Shown here: piece after piece, positions 42,077 through 51,200 of the stretch
Numbering within the stretch: position 1 is the first letter of the stretch
Layout of the letters: every line of letters begins with the position of its first letter
Origin: Mesorhizobium sp. M8A.F.Ca.ET.218.01.1.1
GTDB lineage: Bacteria; Pseudomonadota; Alphaproteobacteria; Rhizobiales; Rhizobiaceae
Reading direction: 5' to 3'
Assembly: GCF_004791165.1 (NCBI RefSeq)
Contig: NZ_SRUZ01000006.1
Coordinates: forward strand, 434,001-498,000
Length of the DNA stretch: 64,000 bases
The notes under the pieces: generated by a model
Told to the model about the DNA's origin: nothing
The model's database searches: none
The model's input: the letters and a program-made list of their open reading frames with translations, nothing else
Translations under genes and position numbers: made by a program

Positions 42077-43132
42077 TCAAATTCCCATCATGGCGCGCAG
42101 CAGCTTCTTGTCCGTGGTGCCCGCGGCGAAATCGTCGAATGCCTTCTCGGTCACCCGGATGATGTGGTGCTGGATGAAGGGGGCCCCTTCGGCCGCCCCG
42201 TCCTCAGGATGCTTCAGGCAGCATTCCCATTCCAGCACCGCCCAAGAATCGTAATTGTACTGCGTCAGCTTGGAGAAGATGCCACCGAAATCCACTTGCC
42301 CATCACCGAGCGAACGGAAACGGCCGGCACGGTTCGTCCAGCTCTGGTAACCGGAGTACACGCCCTGCCGGCCGGTCGGATTGAACTCGGCGTCCTTGAC
42401 GTGGAACGCCTTGATCCGCTCGTGATAGATGTCGATGAATTCGAGATAGTCGAGCTGCTGCAGCAGGAAGTGCGAAGGGTCGTAATTGATGTTGCAGCGC
42501 TTGTGGCCGCCGACGGCGTCGAGGAACATTTCGAAGGTGGCCCCGTCGAACACGTCCTCCGAAGGATGGATTTCGTAGCCGACATCGACACCATTGTCCT
42601 CATAGGCGTCGAGGATCGGCTTCCAGCGCTTGCCGAGTTCGCCGAAGGCTTCCTCGATCAGACCGGCGGGCCGCTGCGGAAAAGGATAAAGGTAGGGGAA
42701 AGCCAACGAGCCGGTGAACGACACCGAGGCATTCAGCCCGAGATTGCGCGATGCCTTGGCACCGAACTTCATCTGTTCGACGGCCCATTCCTGCCGCGCC
42801 TTCGGGTTGTTGTGCACCGATGGCGGCGCGAAACCATCCATCTGCGCGTCATAGGCCGGATGCACCGCTACCAATTGCCCCTGCAGATGCGTTGACAGTT
42901 CGGTGATCTCGACCCCGGCGTCAGTGCAGATGCCCTTCACCTCATCGCAATAGGCCTTGGAAGACGCCGCCTTCTTGAGGTCGAACAGGCGCGCGTCCCA
43001 GGTCGGGATCTGCACGCCCTTGTAGCCGAGACCGGCGGCCCATTTGGTGATCGACGCCAGCGAATTGAACGGCGCGGCGTCGCCCGCGAACTGCGCCAGA
43101 AACAGTCCAGGGCCCTTCATTGTCGTCGGCAT
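42077..43132 (-). CDS. Sugar isomerase/epimerase-like TIM barrel (long form)
   Basis: A 351-residue xylose-isomerase-like protein, about 70 residues longer than its two neighbours. Metal-site candidates: Glu and His in DVGYEIHPSED, Asp and His in INYDPSHFLLQ, His in IKAFHVKDAEF and Glu in AVLEWEC. ATG 43132 stands 6 bases after AGGAGG; ATGs at 43138 and 43147 are worse placed. It is the first gene of the leftward operon behind the FadR-type operator. This long form is typically partnered with Gfo/Idh/MocA dehydrogenases. Confidence 0.85.
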   Translation of the reverse strand: MPTTMKGPGLFLAQFAGDAAPFNSLASITKWAAGLGYKGVQIPTWDARLFDLKKAASSKAYCDEVKGICTDAGVEITELSTHLQGQLVAVHPAYDAQMDGFAPPSVHNNPKARQEWAVEQMKFGAKASRNLGLNASVSFTGSLAFPYLYPFPQRPAGLIEEAFGELGKRWKPILDAYEDNGVDVGYEIHPSEDVFDGATFEMFLDAVGGHKRCNINYDPSHFLLQQLDYLEFIDIYHERIKAFHVKDAEFNPTGRQGVYSGYQSWTNRAGRFRSLGDGQVDFGGIFSKLTQYNYDSWAVLEWECCLKHPEDGAAEGAPFIQHHIIRVTEKAFDDFAAGTTDKKLLRAMMGI

Positions 43133-43235
43133 CGGCATCCTCCTCATTTTGTCGCGACCAAGCATAGCGCCGATTGGAAGCAGGGCCAGCCATTTTGGTC
43201 TTTTCGAACCAGGCGCCTTACAGGCACGGCCATTC

Positions 43236-43265
43236 TGGTATTACCAAATGGGGGATTTTGGTCAA
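43236..43265 (-). promoter_or_regulatory. FadR-type operator over a minus-strand promoter
   Basis: Read on the minus strand: TTGACC (43265-43260), 13 bases, then TGGTAATACCA (43246-43236). The palindrome covers the -10 region. The same layout occurs at 59955-59983. TGGTnnnACCA is the class recognised by FadR/PdhR/LldR-type GntR proteins. The 401-base gap between the divergent genes shows no other clear element. Confidence 0.75.
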
Positions 43266-43533
43266 GCCCGACAATGTCACGGCAAAGCCCTCCGCATATC
43301 CAAAATATCGGCACATAACGCAATACAATCAATGTTATAATTCACACAGGAAGTAGCGTCTCCACGCTTCTTGCCGTTCCAGGGAATTTGCTGTAGACCT
43401 CGCTTCAGGCCCAATTGGTCGAACCAGTTTGCGGGAAAAGGCTGGGGATGCCTTGGGGAGGAAACCCTTGCGTCGTCTTCCGGCGATGCATGTCGCAGGC
43501 AAACCATACGGACGAATCTGGGAAGGACAGACC

Positions 43534-44421
43534 ATGCATCTTTCGACGCACAACTGGATGCGCGCGGAACCCCTTGAGACGACGCTCAAGCGCATCAAGA
43601 AATTCGGCTATGAGTCGATCGAGATTTCCGGCGAGCCCGCGCAGTACAAGACCAAGGAGACGCGGGCGCTGCTGAAGGAGCATGGCATCCGCTGCTGGGG
43701 CGCGGTGACCCTGATGTTGGGCGAACGCAACCTCGCCGCCAGGAACCAGGGCCAGCGCGAGCGCTCCGTGCAATACGTCAAGGACGTGCTGACGATGGTC
43801 AGCGAACTCGACGGCGAGATCATCACGCTGGTTCCGGCAACCGTCGGCAAGGTGGTGCCGGACGGCACCGAGGAAGAGGAGTGGAAGTGGGTCGTCGACG
43901 CGACCCGCGAATGCTTCACCCACGCCAAGAAGGTCGGCGTCAAGATTGCCGTCGAACCGCTGAACCGCTTCGAGACCTATCTGTTCAACCGCGGCGCACA
44001 GGCACTGGCGCTGGCAGATGCGGTGAGCCCCGAATGCGGCGTCTGCCTCGACGCCTACCACCTCCACATGGAGGAATTTAACGTCCATGACGCCATCCGG
44101 CAGGTCGGAAAGCGCCTGTTCGACTTCCATGTCGCCGACAACAACCGCTTCGCCGCCGGCCTCGGCCAGATCGACTGGCCCAGGATCGTCGCGACCTTGA
44201 AGGAAGTCGGCTATGATGGCGCGCTGACCAACGAGTTCGTCGCCCCGGTCGACCGCACGCCGGCGGCACCCTATCCCGACATGGTTGAGCGCCACCCGGT
44301 CGATATCTCGCCCGAGCAGCTGAAGTTCATCCAGGATCACGGCTCCAGCGTACTCACCGAGAAATTCTACACCGACCAGATGCGCATCACCGCTGAAACG
44401 CTGTTGCCGCTGATCAAGTAG
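43534..44421 (+). CDS. Sugar isomerase/epimerase, D-psicose/tagatose 3-epimerase-like
   Basis: A 295-residue TIM barrel with the epimerase pattern: Glu in AVEPLNRFETYLFN, Asp and His in CLDAYHLHMEE, His in LFDFHVADNNR and Glu in ALTNEFVAP. The ATG at 43534 follows GGAAGGACAGACC; the open frame to 43429 lacks a site. It is the first gene of the rightward half of the divergent locus. It is distinct in sequence from the two leftward isomerases, so three different isomerases serve this locus. Confidence 0.88.
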   Translation: MHLSTHNWMRAEPLETTLKRIKKFGYESIEISGEPAQYKTKETRALLKEHGIRCWGAVTLMLGERNLAARNQGQRERSVQYVKDVLTMVSELDGEIITLVPATVGKVVPDGTEEEEWKWVVDATRECFTHAKKVGVKIAVEPLNRFETYLFNRGAQALALADAVSPECGVCLDAYHLHMEEFNVHDAIRQVGKRLFDFHVADNNRFAAGLGQIDWPRIVATLKEVGYDGALTNEFVAPVDRTPAAPYPDMVERHPVDISPEQLKFIQDHGSSVLTEKFYTDQMRITAETLLPLIK

Positions 44422-44480
44422 TCGACCGCCTCTGGGAATTTGCCCTTCCGCCCTGGCCGGCGGCGGGGCTGGGGAAAAAT

Positions 44481-45650
44481 ATGCGCATCAAGACAGTCCA
44501 GGCCTGGTGGGTCCGCGTCCCGATCGAAGCCGCGAAGCAGCATCGCAGCGACTTCGGCCAGGTGACGACCTTCGACGCGGCCATCCTGCGCATCGAAACC
44601 GATGACGGGCTGGTCGGCTGGGGCGAAGGCAAGAATGCGGCCGGCAGTGCCGGCAGCTATGGCGCCCTCGTCCATATGCTGAACCAAGAAGTCGGGCCGC
44701 AATTGATCGGCCGCGATCCGGCCGATATCGGCGTCATCTGGGAAATGCTCTACAACGGCGTGCGCCACCAGAGTGCCGCCCATGCAGGCCACGCCATGCC
44801 GCAGCTGGCGCGGCGCGGCATGAGCGTCGCCGCCATCAGCGCCGTCGACATCGCGCTCTGGGACATCCTGGGCAAGTCGCTAGGCCAGCCGGTCTGGCGG
44901 CTTCTCGGTGGCCGTAAGGTCGATCGCATGCAGGCCTATGCCTCCGGTGGCTGGGCGTCGGCCGATGCCATCGGCGAGCAATTGAAATCTTATATCGCCA
45001 GGGGCGGCTTCAAGGCGCTGAAGATGCGGGTGGGCGCCATGGATGGCGCCGCGCATATTTCCGCGGCTCGCGTGCGCGCGGCACGCCAGGCGCTCGGCCC
45101 CGATGTCGATCTGATGGTCGATGCCCACGGAACCTATACCGTGGCGGAAGCCAAGCGCTTCATCCACCTCGTCGGCGATCTCGATCTCGCCTGGTTCGAG
45201 GAGCCCGTGATCGCCGACGACAAGCCGGGCATGGCCGAAGTGCGCGCCGCCGGCGCCGTTCCGATCGCCACCGGCGAAAGCGAGGCGACGCGCTATGCCT
45301 TTCGCGACCTCGCCGTGCTCAAGGCCGCCGACATCTTCCAGCCGGATCCGGCCTTTTGCGGCGGCATCAGCGAGGCAATGAAGATCGGCACCATCGCCAG
45401 CGCCTTCAATTTGCGCTTTGCGCCGCATCTATGGGCCGGCGCGCCCTGCTTCTTCGCCGGGCTGCATGTCTGTGCCGCATCGCCTTCGAGTTTCACGGTC
45501 GAATATTCGCTCGGCGCCAACCCGATGATCCACGATCTGGTCGATGAGACTGTCGAAGCGAAGGACGGTATGATAGCGATCCCGGAAAAGGCCGGATTGG
45601 GATTCACCATTTCGGAGCGATTCCTGGAGGCGCACGCGCAACGCAATTGA
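44481..45650 (+). CDS. Mandelate racemase/muconate lactonizing-family dehydratase
   Basis: A 389-residue enolase-superfamily enzyme. An N-terminal capping domain is followed by the barrel with catalytic candidates Lys in FKALKMRVG, metal ligands Asp (LMVDAHGTY), Glu (WFEEPV) and Glu (ATGESEAT), and His in FAPHLWAGAP. The KMR form (K-x-R) and single late His fit sugar-acid dehydratases of the family more than racemases. The ATG follows GGCGGGGCTGGGG. It is between an epimerase and a GntR regulator, so an aldonate or uronate is the likely substrate. Confidence 0.88.
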   Translation: MRIKTVQAWWVRVPIEAAKQHRSDFGQVTTFDAAILRIETDDGLVGWGEGKNAAGSAGSYGALVHMLNQEVGPQLIGRDPADIGVIWEMLYNGVRHQSAAHAGHAMPQLARRGMSVAAISAVDIALWDILGKSLGQPVWRLLGGRKVDRMQAYASGGWASADAIGEQLKSYIARGGFKALKMRVGAMDGAAHISAARVRAARQALGPDVDLMVDAHGTYTVAEAKRFIHLVGDLDLAWFEEPVIADDKPGMAEVRAAGAVPIATGESEATRYAFRDLAVLKAADIFQPDPAFCGGISEAMKIGTIASAFNLRFAPHLWAGAPCFFAGLHVCAASPSSFTVEYSLGANPMIHDLVDETVEAKDGMIAIPEKAGLGFTISERFLEAHAQRN

Positions 45651-45652
45651 CG

Positions 45653-46372
45653 ATGAAAGAAAACAACCTTCTCGCGGAACTCGCCGCCTATCTGTTCTCC
45701 CACTCGGACAAGGAGAGCGGCCGCACGCCTTCCGAACGCGAGTTGGCTGAGCATTTTGGCGTCAGCCGCGGGCAGATCCGCGAAGCGCTTGCCATCCTCG
45801 AAGCCATGCGCATCGTCGAGCGCCGCGCCAAATCAGGCATCTACATCGACACCAAACAGGCGAGCGTGGAGGCGCTGGCGCTGTTCGCACGCGCCGGCCT
45901 GCCGCTCGATCCCATGCAGATTTATGAAACGGTCGAGTTGCGCAAGATCCATGAGATCAAGGCCGCGGAGCTTGCCTGCTCGCGCGCCACCGAGGAAAAT
46001 TTCGAACGGCTGCGCGAAATCCTGAAGGCCTCCGAGGAGCGCATCGCCGCTGGCGAAGGCTTGGCCAAGGAGGACCGCGAATTCCACCTCGAAATCGTGC
46101 GCGCCACCAAGAACAGCGTCTTCCACAACATCTGCAGCGTCTACTATCTGATGGGCGAGCAGCGCCTGCCGATCTACTTCAACGATCCCGAACGCAGCGT
46201 GCGCTCGCATGCCGAGCACGTGCAGATCTACGAGGCGCTGCTGCGCCGCGACGGCAATCTCGCCCAGGCGCTGATGAGCGCCCATCTGCAAGGCGCCGAA
46301 AGCTACTGGAAGGGCCTGATCGAGGGCGGCATGGCGGCTTCGCCCGCAGGCGCGGCGCTCGAAAAGGCCTGA
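45653..46372 (+). CDS. FadR-family (GntR/FCD) transcriptional regulator
   Basis: A 239-residue regulator. Winged helix at about residues 10-65 (SGRTPSERELAEHFGVSRGQIREALAILEAMRIVERR) and an FCD effector domain (75-220) with EDREFHLEIVRATKN. FadR/PdhR/LldR-type proteins bind TGGTnnnACCA, and such a site stands in the divergent promoter at 43236 and again at 59955 and 60130. It is therefore the best candidate regulator of both the catabolic locus and the ABC transporter at 54-60 kb. The start at 45653 is beside the previous stop; a TTG at 45647 is possible. Confidence 0.9.
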   Translation: MKENNLLAELAAYLFSHSDKESGRTPSERELAEHFGVSRGQIREALAILEAMRIVERRAKSGIYIDTKQASVEALALFARAGLPLDPMQIYETVELRKIHEIKAAELACSRATEENFERLREILKASEERIAAGEGLAKEDREFHLEIVRATKNSVFHNICSVYYLMGEQRLPIYFNDPERSVRSHAEHVQIYEALLRRDGNLAQALMSAHLQGAESYWKGLIEGGMAASPAGAALEKA

Positions 46373-46374
46373 CC

Positions 46375-47367
46375 GTGACCCAGACCGTGCCAAAGATCCT
46401 GTCGACCCATCCGCTGCACCCGCGCGCCTCGGCCAAGCTCGCCGGCGCCGGTCAGCTGGTGATCGCTTCGGCGCTGGACGCCGGCACATTGGCCAGGGAG
46501 GCCAAGGATGCCGACATCGTCATCGTGCGGGCGCCGCTGCCGCCGGCGCTGTTCGAGGGCGCCTGGAAGCTGAGGGCCGCAATTCGCCATGGCGCGGGGC
46601 TCGACATGATCCCGATGGAAGCAGCCGCGGCAGCCGGCGTGCTGGTGGCTAACGTGCCGGCGGTCAATGCCCGCTCGGTCGCCGAACATGTCATGTTCAC
46701 CGCGCTTGCGCTGCTGCGGCAATTCCGCAGGGTCGACCGCGACCTGCGCGCCAAGGGCTGGCTTGCCGGCCGCGAGCATGCCAACTCCAACATCGAACTC
46801 GCCGGCAAGACCATCGGCATCGTCGGCCTCGGCGCAGTCGGGCAAGCCGTCGGGCATATCGCCGCGCACGGCTTCGACCTCAAGGTTGTGGCAACGACGC
46901 GCAGCATGCAGCCGGCGCCGGAAAAAGTCGGCTTCCTGTCGATCGACGCGCTGGTCGAGCAGAGCGACATCATCGTGCTCTGCTGCCCGCTGACGCCGGA
47001 GACGCGCGGCCTGATCAGCCGCGAGCGCATCGCCCGCATGAAACCCAACGCACTGCTGATCAACGTGTCGCGTGGGCCGGTCGTCGACGACGACGCGCTG
47101 ATCGAGGCCTTGCGGCAGCGCCGCATTGGCGGCGCCGCGCTCGACGTTTTCTCGACACAGCCGCTACCGGCAAATCATCCCTATTTCGGCTTCGACAATG
47201 TCATCATCACCCCGCATATGGCAGGGATTACCGAGGAATCGATGATGCGCATGGGCGTCGGCGCGGCCGGCGAGACCCTGCTGGTGCTGGCCGGCAAGCT
47301 GCCTGTCAATCTGCGCAATCCCGAAGTGGTCGATCATTACCGGCGGCGGTTTCCGGCCGACACGTGA
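46375..47367 (+). CDS. D-2-hydroxyacid dehydrogenase
   Basis: A 330-residue NAD(P)-dependent dehydrogenase: Rossmann motif IGIVGLGAVGQAVG, catalytic Arg in INVSRGPVVDDDAL and His in IITPHMAGITEES. It starts with GTG two bases after the regulator stop. It reduces 2-keto acids or oxidises D-2-hydroxy acids; in this locus it may handle a 2-keto(-3-deoxy) acid arising from the dehydratase or glyoxylate/hydroxypyruvate from its cleavage. Confidence 0.9.
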   Translation: MTQTVPKILSTHPLHPRASAKLAGAGQLVIASALDAGTLAREAKDADIVIVRAPLPPALFEGAWKLRAAIRHGAGLDMIPMEAAAAAGVLVANVPAVNARSVAEHVMFTALALLRQFRRVDRDLRAKGWLAGREHANSNIELAGKTIGIVGLGAVGQAVGHIAAHGFDLKVVATTRSMQPAPEKVGFLSIDALVEQSDIIVLCCPLTPETRGLISRERIARMKPNALLINVSRGPVVDDDALIEALRQRRIGGAALDVFSTQPLPANHPYFGFDNVIITPHMAGITEESMMRMGVGAAGETLLVLAGKLPVNLRNPEVVDHYRRRFPADT

Positions 47368-47411
47368 AATACACCGCGGTTTCGCTTCAATTGTTGGTGA
47401 CGCTGAAAGTC

Positions 47412-47789
47412 ATGTTGTATCGTCGCTTGGCATCCTTGGTTCTCGCCGCGTGTTCGACCGCGGCCTTGCCTGCACTCGCTGCGGCAGAGGGCAGCGACTA
47501 TGTCTACTGCAGCAATGGAATCGTCTGCTTCAGAGACCCTTGTCCCTCGGGTAACGCGCTGGATCTGGCCACCGGCAAGGTCATCAAAGGCGTGGCGCTC
47601 AACACCACCGAATTGGCGCTGCAAGACAGGGCCGCACCCGACACTTCCGACAAGCTCCACGCGGGACAGCTCGTCGTCAGAGGATCGATCCAGCATCGCG
47701 GTGAGCCGAACGAGCCGCCCATGCTGGTCGTTACGCGTATCGAACGCGCCTCTGGCAAAGCCGAGCGCAGGCGCTGCGCGGCGCACTGA
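47412..47789 (+). CDS. Small exported protein, possible lipoprotein
   Basis: A 125-residue protein with a short basic N terminus and a hydrophobic segment containing LVLAAC, which fits a lipobox; cleavage after ALAAA by ordinary signal peptidase is the alternative. The mature part has Cys in YCSNGIVCFRDPCPSG and no recognised domain. The start is uncertain: the frame is open back to a GTG at 47364. Not obviously related to its neighbours. Confidence 0.55.
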   Translation: MLYRRLASLVLAACSTAALPALAAAEGSDYVYCSNGIVCFRDPCPSGNALDLATGKVIKGVALNTTELALQDRAAPDTSDKLHAGQLVVRGSIQHRGEPNEPPMLVVTRIERASGKAERRRCAAH

Positions 47790-47810
47790 TTGCCGTGGGC
47801 ACGCTGCTCG

Positions 47811-49100
47811 TCACAGCAGCCTCTCCACTTCAGCCGCTATCCGCAGCAGACGATGGTCGTGGCCGTTGCGCGCGACCAGCATCAGGCCAGCCGGCAGCGC
47901 CGTGCCCGGCATTGGCAGCGAGATCGCGCAGAGGTCGAACTGGTTGGCGACCTGCGTGTTGCGCAGCAGCAGTCCTTCGGTGCGGTCGCGCAGCTCGGCG
48001 TCCTCGGCCATGGAGGCGATGGTCGGGGCGGTCACCGGTGTGGCCGGCAGAGCCAGGAGATCGACCGACGCCAGCCGCTCGTCCATGGCAGCGACCAGTG
48101 CGGCGCGCCGGCGCAGCGCCCTGATATAGACGGGCGCCGGCAGCAGCGCCGCCCGCGACAAGGGTCCACTCACATGCGGGTCGACCGGCGCCGGCGCGCC
48201 TGCCGCCAGCCAGTCGGCATGCACCTCGGCGCCTTCCATGGCGGCGATCGAACCGCGCTTGGTGGCCGCACGAAACTCCGCGATCATGTCGTCGATCGAC
48301 AGATCCGCAATGTGCGCGCCGGCCTGTTCGATCCTGCCAAGACAATGCTCGAAGGCCGCGGCAACCCCGCCTTCTATGTCGCCGAAAAGAACGCCGCGCG
48401 GAATGCCAATGCGAAGCCCGGCGAGTGGAATGGCGGCCAATTCGTTCGGCGCCTCGCCGGCCATCACCGCGTCGGCGGCTGCGCATTGCGAGACGGTTCG
48501 GGCGAGCGGCCCGATAGAGTCCAACGTGCCCGAAAGCGGAAAGGCGCCGGTCAGCGGCACGCGCCGTGCTGTCGGCTTGAAGCCGACGACACCATTGAGC
48601 GCCGCCGGGATGCGGATCGAACCACCGGTGTCGGACCCGATCGAGATGTCGCTCGTCCCCTCGCCGACAGACACGCCGGCGCCCGAGGACGAACCGCCTG
48701 GAATGCGCCCTGGGTCGACGGGATTGCCGGGCGTTCCGTAATGCATGTTGTCGCCGATCGCGGTGAAGGCGAATTCGGTCATGTTGGTCTTGCCGATGAT
48801 GACCGCACCGGCTTGCCGAAGCCGGCCGACGATGGCCGCATCGCGCTGAGCCGGCGCGGCGGTCTTGCGCATCAGCGAGCCCGCCGTGGTCGCTTCGCCG
48901 GCGACATCGAACAGATCCTTGATCGAGACAATGGTGCCGTCGAGCGGCCCAAGAGTCACGCCGGCTCGTTTGCGGGCATCGCTGGCGTCAGCCGCGGCCC
49001 GTGCGGCTTCGGCATAAAGCTTCGTGTAGACCTTCTCGTCGGCTGCACGACTGGCAAGACGTGACAGGATGTTTTCGAGACGGTCGCGGATTGATTGCAT
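47811..49100 (-). CDS. Amidase-signature family hydrolase
   Basis: A 429-residue amidase. The Ser-Ser-Lys triad is visible: Lys61 (IVSIKDLFD), the serine cluster at 137-139 (IPGGSSSGAG) and nucleophile Ser161 in IGSDTGGSIRIP. The N terminus is chosen at MQSIRDRLENILSRL; the frame is open to 49355 but that part is not conserved-like. It converges on the small exported-protein gene. Substrate unknown; relatives hydrolyse amides or act in tRNA-dependent amidation, but no gatB/gatC gene is nearby. Confidence 0.9.
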   Translation of the reverse strand: MQSIRDRLENILSRLASRAADEKVYTKLYAEAARAAADASDARKRAGVTLGPLDGTIVSIKDLFDVAGEATTAGSLMRKTAAPAQRDAAIVGRLRQAGAVIIGKTNMTEFAFTAIGDNMHYGTPGNPVDPGRIPGGSSSGAGVSVGEGTSDISIGSDTGGSIRIPAALNGVVGFKPTARRVPLTGAFPLSGTLDSIGPLARTVSQCAAADAVMAGEAPNELAAIPLAGLRIGIPRGVLFGDIEGGVAAAFEHCLGRIEQAGAHIADLSIDDMIAEFRAATKRGSIAAMEGAEVHADWLAAGAPAPVDPHVSGPLSRAALLPAPVYIRALRRRAALVAAMDERLASVDLLALPATPVTAPTIASMAEDAELRDRTEGLLLRNTQVANQFDLCAISLPMPGTALPAGLMLVARNGHDHRLLRIAAEVERLL

Positions 49101-49215
49101 GTCGATGTCGGACTCCGCCAGGATAGAACGTCCTTCGGGCAAGCAGCCGCCAGGCCTGCCGAAGGAATAACCCGGCCAGCGTGCCTTTGCACCGGCCAGC
49201 GACAGGAAGATACTG

Positions 49216-49563
49216 ATGCTGTACAAGGGCAGCTGCCATTGCGGCAAGGTTGCGTTCGAAATCGAGGGCGAGCTCGAGGGCGTCGTTCGCTGCAATTGCT
49301 CGATCTGCGCCCGCAAGGGTGCGCTGCTGTGGGCCGTGCCACATGACAAGCTCACACTCGTCGCCTGGGGCGATGACCTTGGCCGCTACACATTCGGCGA
49401 AGCGAAAATAGCACACCGCTTCTGCCGAACCTGCGGCATCCATCCCTTTGCCGAAGACATCAGCGAAAGCGGCGAACGCAGCGCCTACGTCAACATCAAC
49501 TGCTTGACCGGTCTCGACCCGTCCACCTTGTCGATCTTCGACTTCGATGGGCGCTCGGCCTGA
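49216..49563 (+). CDS. GFA-family (CENP-V-like) zinc protein
   Basis: A 115-residue protein with the GFA/CENP-V zinc pattern: CHCGKVAFEIEGEL, CNCSICARKGALL and FCRTCGIHPF. Relatives include glutathione-dependent formaldehyde-activating enzyme, but most small members have no known reaction. Begins MLYKGSCHCG. It converges with an SDR gene 12 bases away. Confidence 0.9.
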   Translation: MLYKGSCHCGKVAFEIEGELEGVVRCNCSICARKGALLWAVPHDKLTLVAWGDDLGRYTFGEAKIAHRFCRTCGIHPFAEDISESGERSAYVNINCLTGLDPSTLSIFDFDGRSA

Positions 49564-49575
49564 AGCAGTTCTGCT

Positions 49576-50484
49576 CTACCGGTAGCCTGTTGCATCGGCT
49601 GGTTTGCCGGCATCCTGAACCTCCGGAACATAGCGCCAGGCATCGGGTCGCGAGCCGTCCAAATCGGTGAAACCATAGACCTGCGCCAGCCCGCCGCTGG
49701 ACAGCGACTGGCCGTTCCAGCGCGAGCGATCCGGATCCGTGGCCAAAGCGGCGACGGCGCGGCCGACGAAGCGCGGCGTTTCGGAGATGACGAAATGGGG
49801 CACTTTCGCCGTGGCGTCGCGCCAGTTTTCTTCGGCGACGCCATAGATCTCCAGCATCATTTCCGAACGCATCCAGCCCGGCGTCAGCGAGACCGACGTG
49901 GCGCCGTGTTTTGCAAGGTCCTTGGCGTGAGCCCAGGCCATGCGGTTCACCGCCACCTTGGCAAGGTCGTAGAAAGGCGACAGGCGATAATGCCGGGCAT
50001 TGTATTCGGCGGTGCCGTCGGTGATCTCGACAAGCAGCCCGCCCGGCCGCTCGATCATCAACGGCAAGGCATGGTGCGCGGTGATCAGATGCGTGTCGAT
50101 GGCCAGGCGCAGCATGCGCAGGCCGTTCTCCAGATTGTGCTCCCAGACCGGCTTGTCCCATTCGAACAGCTTTTCGCCGCCCCAGATATCGTTGACCAGT
50201 ATGTCGAGGCGACCCTGCTCGTCACGGATGCGCTCGACCAACCTGCGTACTTCATCGGCGATGAGATGATCGACCTTCACGGCGATGCCCGTGCCGCCGT
50301 TCACGGTGACCAATTCAGCCGTCTCCTCGATGGTCTCTGGCCGGGCATACTCGGATTGCTGGCCGCGCGTGCTCCGCCCCGTGACATAGACGGTGGCGCC
50401 GGCGGCGCCGAGTTCGACCGCTATGCCGCGCCCGGCGCCCCGTGTGCCGCCGGCAACCAGGGCAACTTTCCCTTGCAACGTCAT
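49576..50484 (-). CDS. Short-chain dehydrogenase/reductase (SDR)
   Basis: A 302-residue SDR. Cofactor motif VALVAGGTRGAGRGIA with RSTR after strand 2 (NADP-like), NDIWGGEK in place of the usual NNAG, and YRLSPFYDLAKVAVNR where the Y-x-x-x-K active site (Tyr-Asp-Leu-Ala-Lys) is preserved. The ATG at 50484 follows GGGAGAGTTCA. Divergent from a TetR gene with a palindrome between; probably controlled by it. Confidence 0.9.
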   Translation of the reverse strand: MTLQGKVALVAGGTRGAGRGIAVELGAAGATVYVTGRSTRGQQSEYARPETIEETAELVTVNGGTGIAVKVDHLIADEVRRLVERIRDEQGRLDILVNDIWGGEKLFEWDKPVWEHNLENGLRMLRLAIDTHLITAHHALPLMIERPGGLLVEITDGTAEYNARHYRLSPFYDLAKVAVNRMAWAHAKDLAKHGATSVSLTPGWMRSEMMLEIYGVAEENWRDATAKVPHFVISETPRFVGRAVAALATDPDRSRWNGQSLSSGGLAQVYGFTDLDGSRPDAWRYVPEVQDAGKPADATGYR

Positions 50485-50550
50485 TGAACTCTCCCAAAAC
50501 AGCACCATCGATCAAATCCGAGCTGGCAAACGCCGCTCGCAACATATATA

Positions 50551-50560
50551 AATGATCATT
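50551..50560. promoter_or_regulatory. AATGATCATT palindrome, possible TetR operator
   Basis: A perfect 10-bp palindrome in the AT-rich 97-base gap between the SDR and TetR genes. Its location and type suit a TetR-family binding site for self-control and control of the SDR gene. Confidence 0.5.
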
Positions 50561-50581
50561 CGGTTATATTGGAATGTCAAG

Positions 50582-51160
50582 ATGACCCGTCCCAAAACCC
50601 GGTCCGACGAACAGGTGCTGGAAGCAGCCTTGCGATTGATCCACGAGCCCGGGCCGGAGGCGCTTACCTTCGAGCGTCTGGCAAAAGCCTGCGGCCTGTC
50701 CGGCGCAACCCTGGTGCAGCGCTTCAAGAACAAGGCGCGGTTGAAGCAGCGCACCTTGCTGCATGCCTGGGATGATCTCGACGACAAGACCAGAACGCTG
50801 GCCACCGGCGTTGCTAGAACCCCGGCCGGTGCCATCGAATTGCTGGTGGCGCTGTCGCAGGGCTATGGCGGCATCGAGTCCTATGCCGAGGGCCTGCTCG
50901 TCTTGCGCGAGGATCTGCGCGATCCTGTGCTCAGGGCGCGCGGCGCTACCTGGAAGGCATTCCTGTGCGCTGCTCTTGCGGCCTGCTTCGCTGAAATCGA
51001 CGACCCGCCACCAGACGTCGGCCTGCTGATGGCGTCGCACTGGCAAGGTTCGTTGCTATGGTGGAGCTTTGATCCGACCATCGAAGTGGCCGTCTATGTC
51101 GAGGACAGTCTCAACCGCTTCGTCGCCGCCATCACAACGGCAACGGCCCGAAAACCGTAG
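50582..51160 (+). CDS. TetR-family transcriptional regulator
   Basis: A 192-residue regulator. The N-terminal helix-turn-helix (ALTFERLAKACGLSGATLVQRFKNKARL) is normal for TetR proteins, and the C-terminal ligand domain has no assigned effector. The ATG at 50582 gives the usual short N terminus (MTRPKTRSDEQVLEAAL). Divergent SDR gene likely under its control. Ends in a hairpin shared with the MFS gene. Confidence 0.88.
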   Translation: MTRPKTRSDEQVLEAALRLIHEPGPEALTFERLAKACGLSGATLVQRFKNKARLKQRTLLHAWDDLDDKTRTLATGVARTPAGAIELLVALSQGYGGIESYAEGLLVLREDLRDPVLRARGATWKAFLCAALAACFAEIDDPPPDVGLLMASHWQGSLLWWSFDPTIEVAVYVEDSLNRFVAAITTATARKP

Positions 51161-51179
51161 TGGTTCTCGGGCCGTTGCC
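51139..51179. terminator. Two-way hairpin between TetR and MFS genes
   Basis: An 18-bp stem with one mismatch (GGCAACGGCCCGAAAACC / GGTTCTCGGGCCGTTGCC) and a 5-nt loop spans the TetR stop and the short gap to the convergent MFS gene. Confidence 0.75.
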
Positions 51180-51200
51180 AATGGTAGCTGTTGGGAGAGA

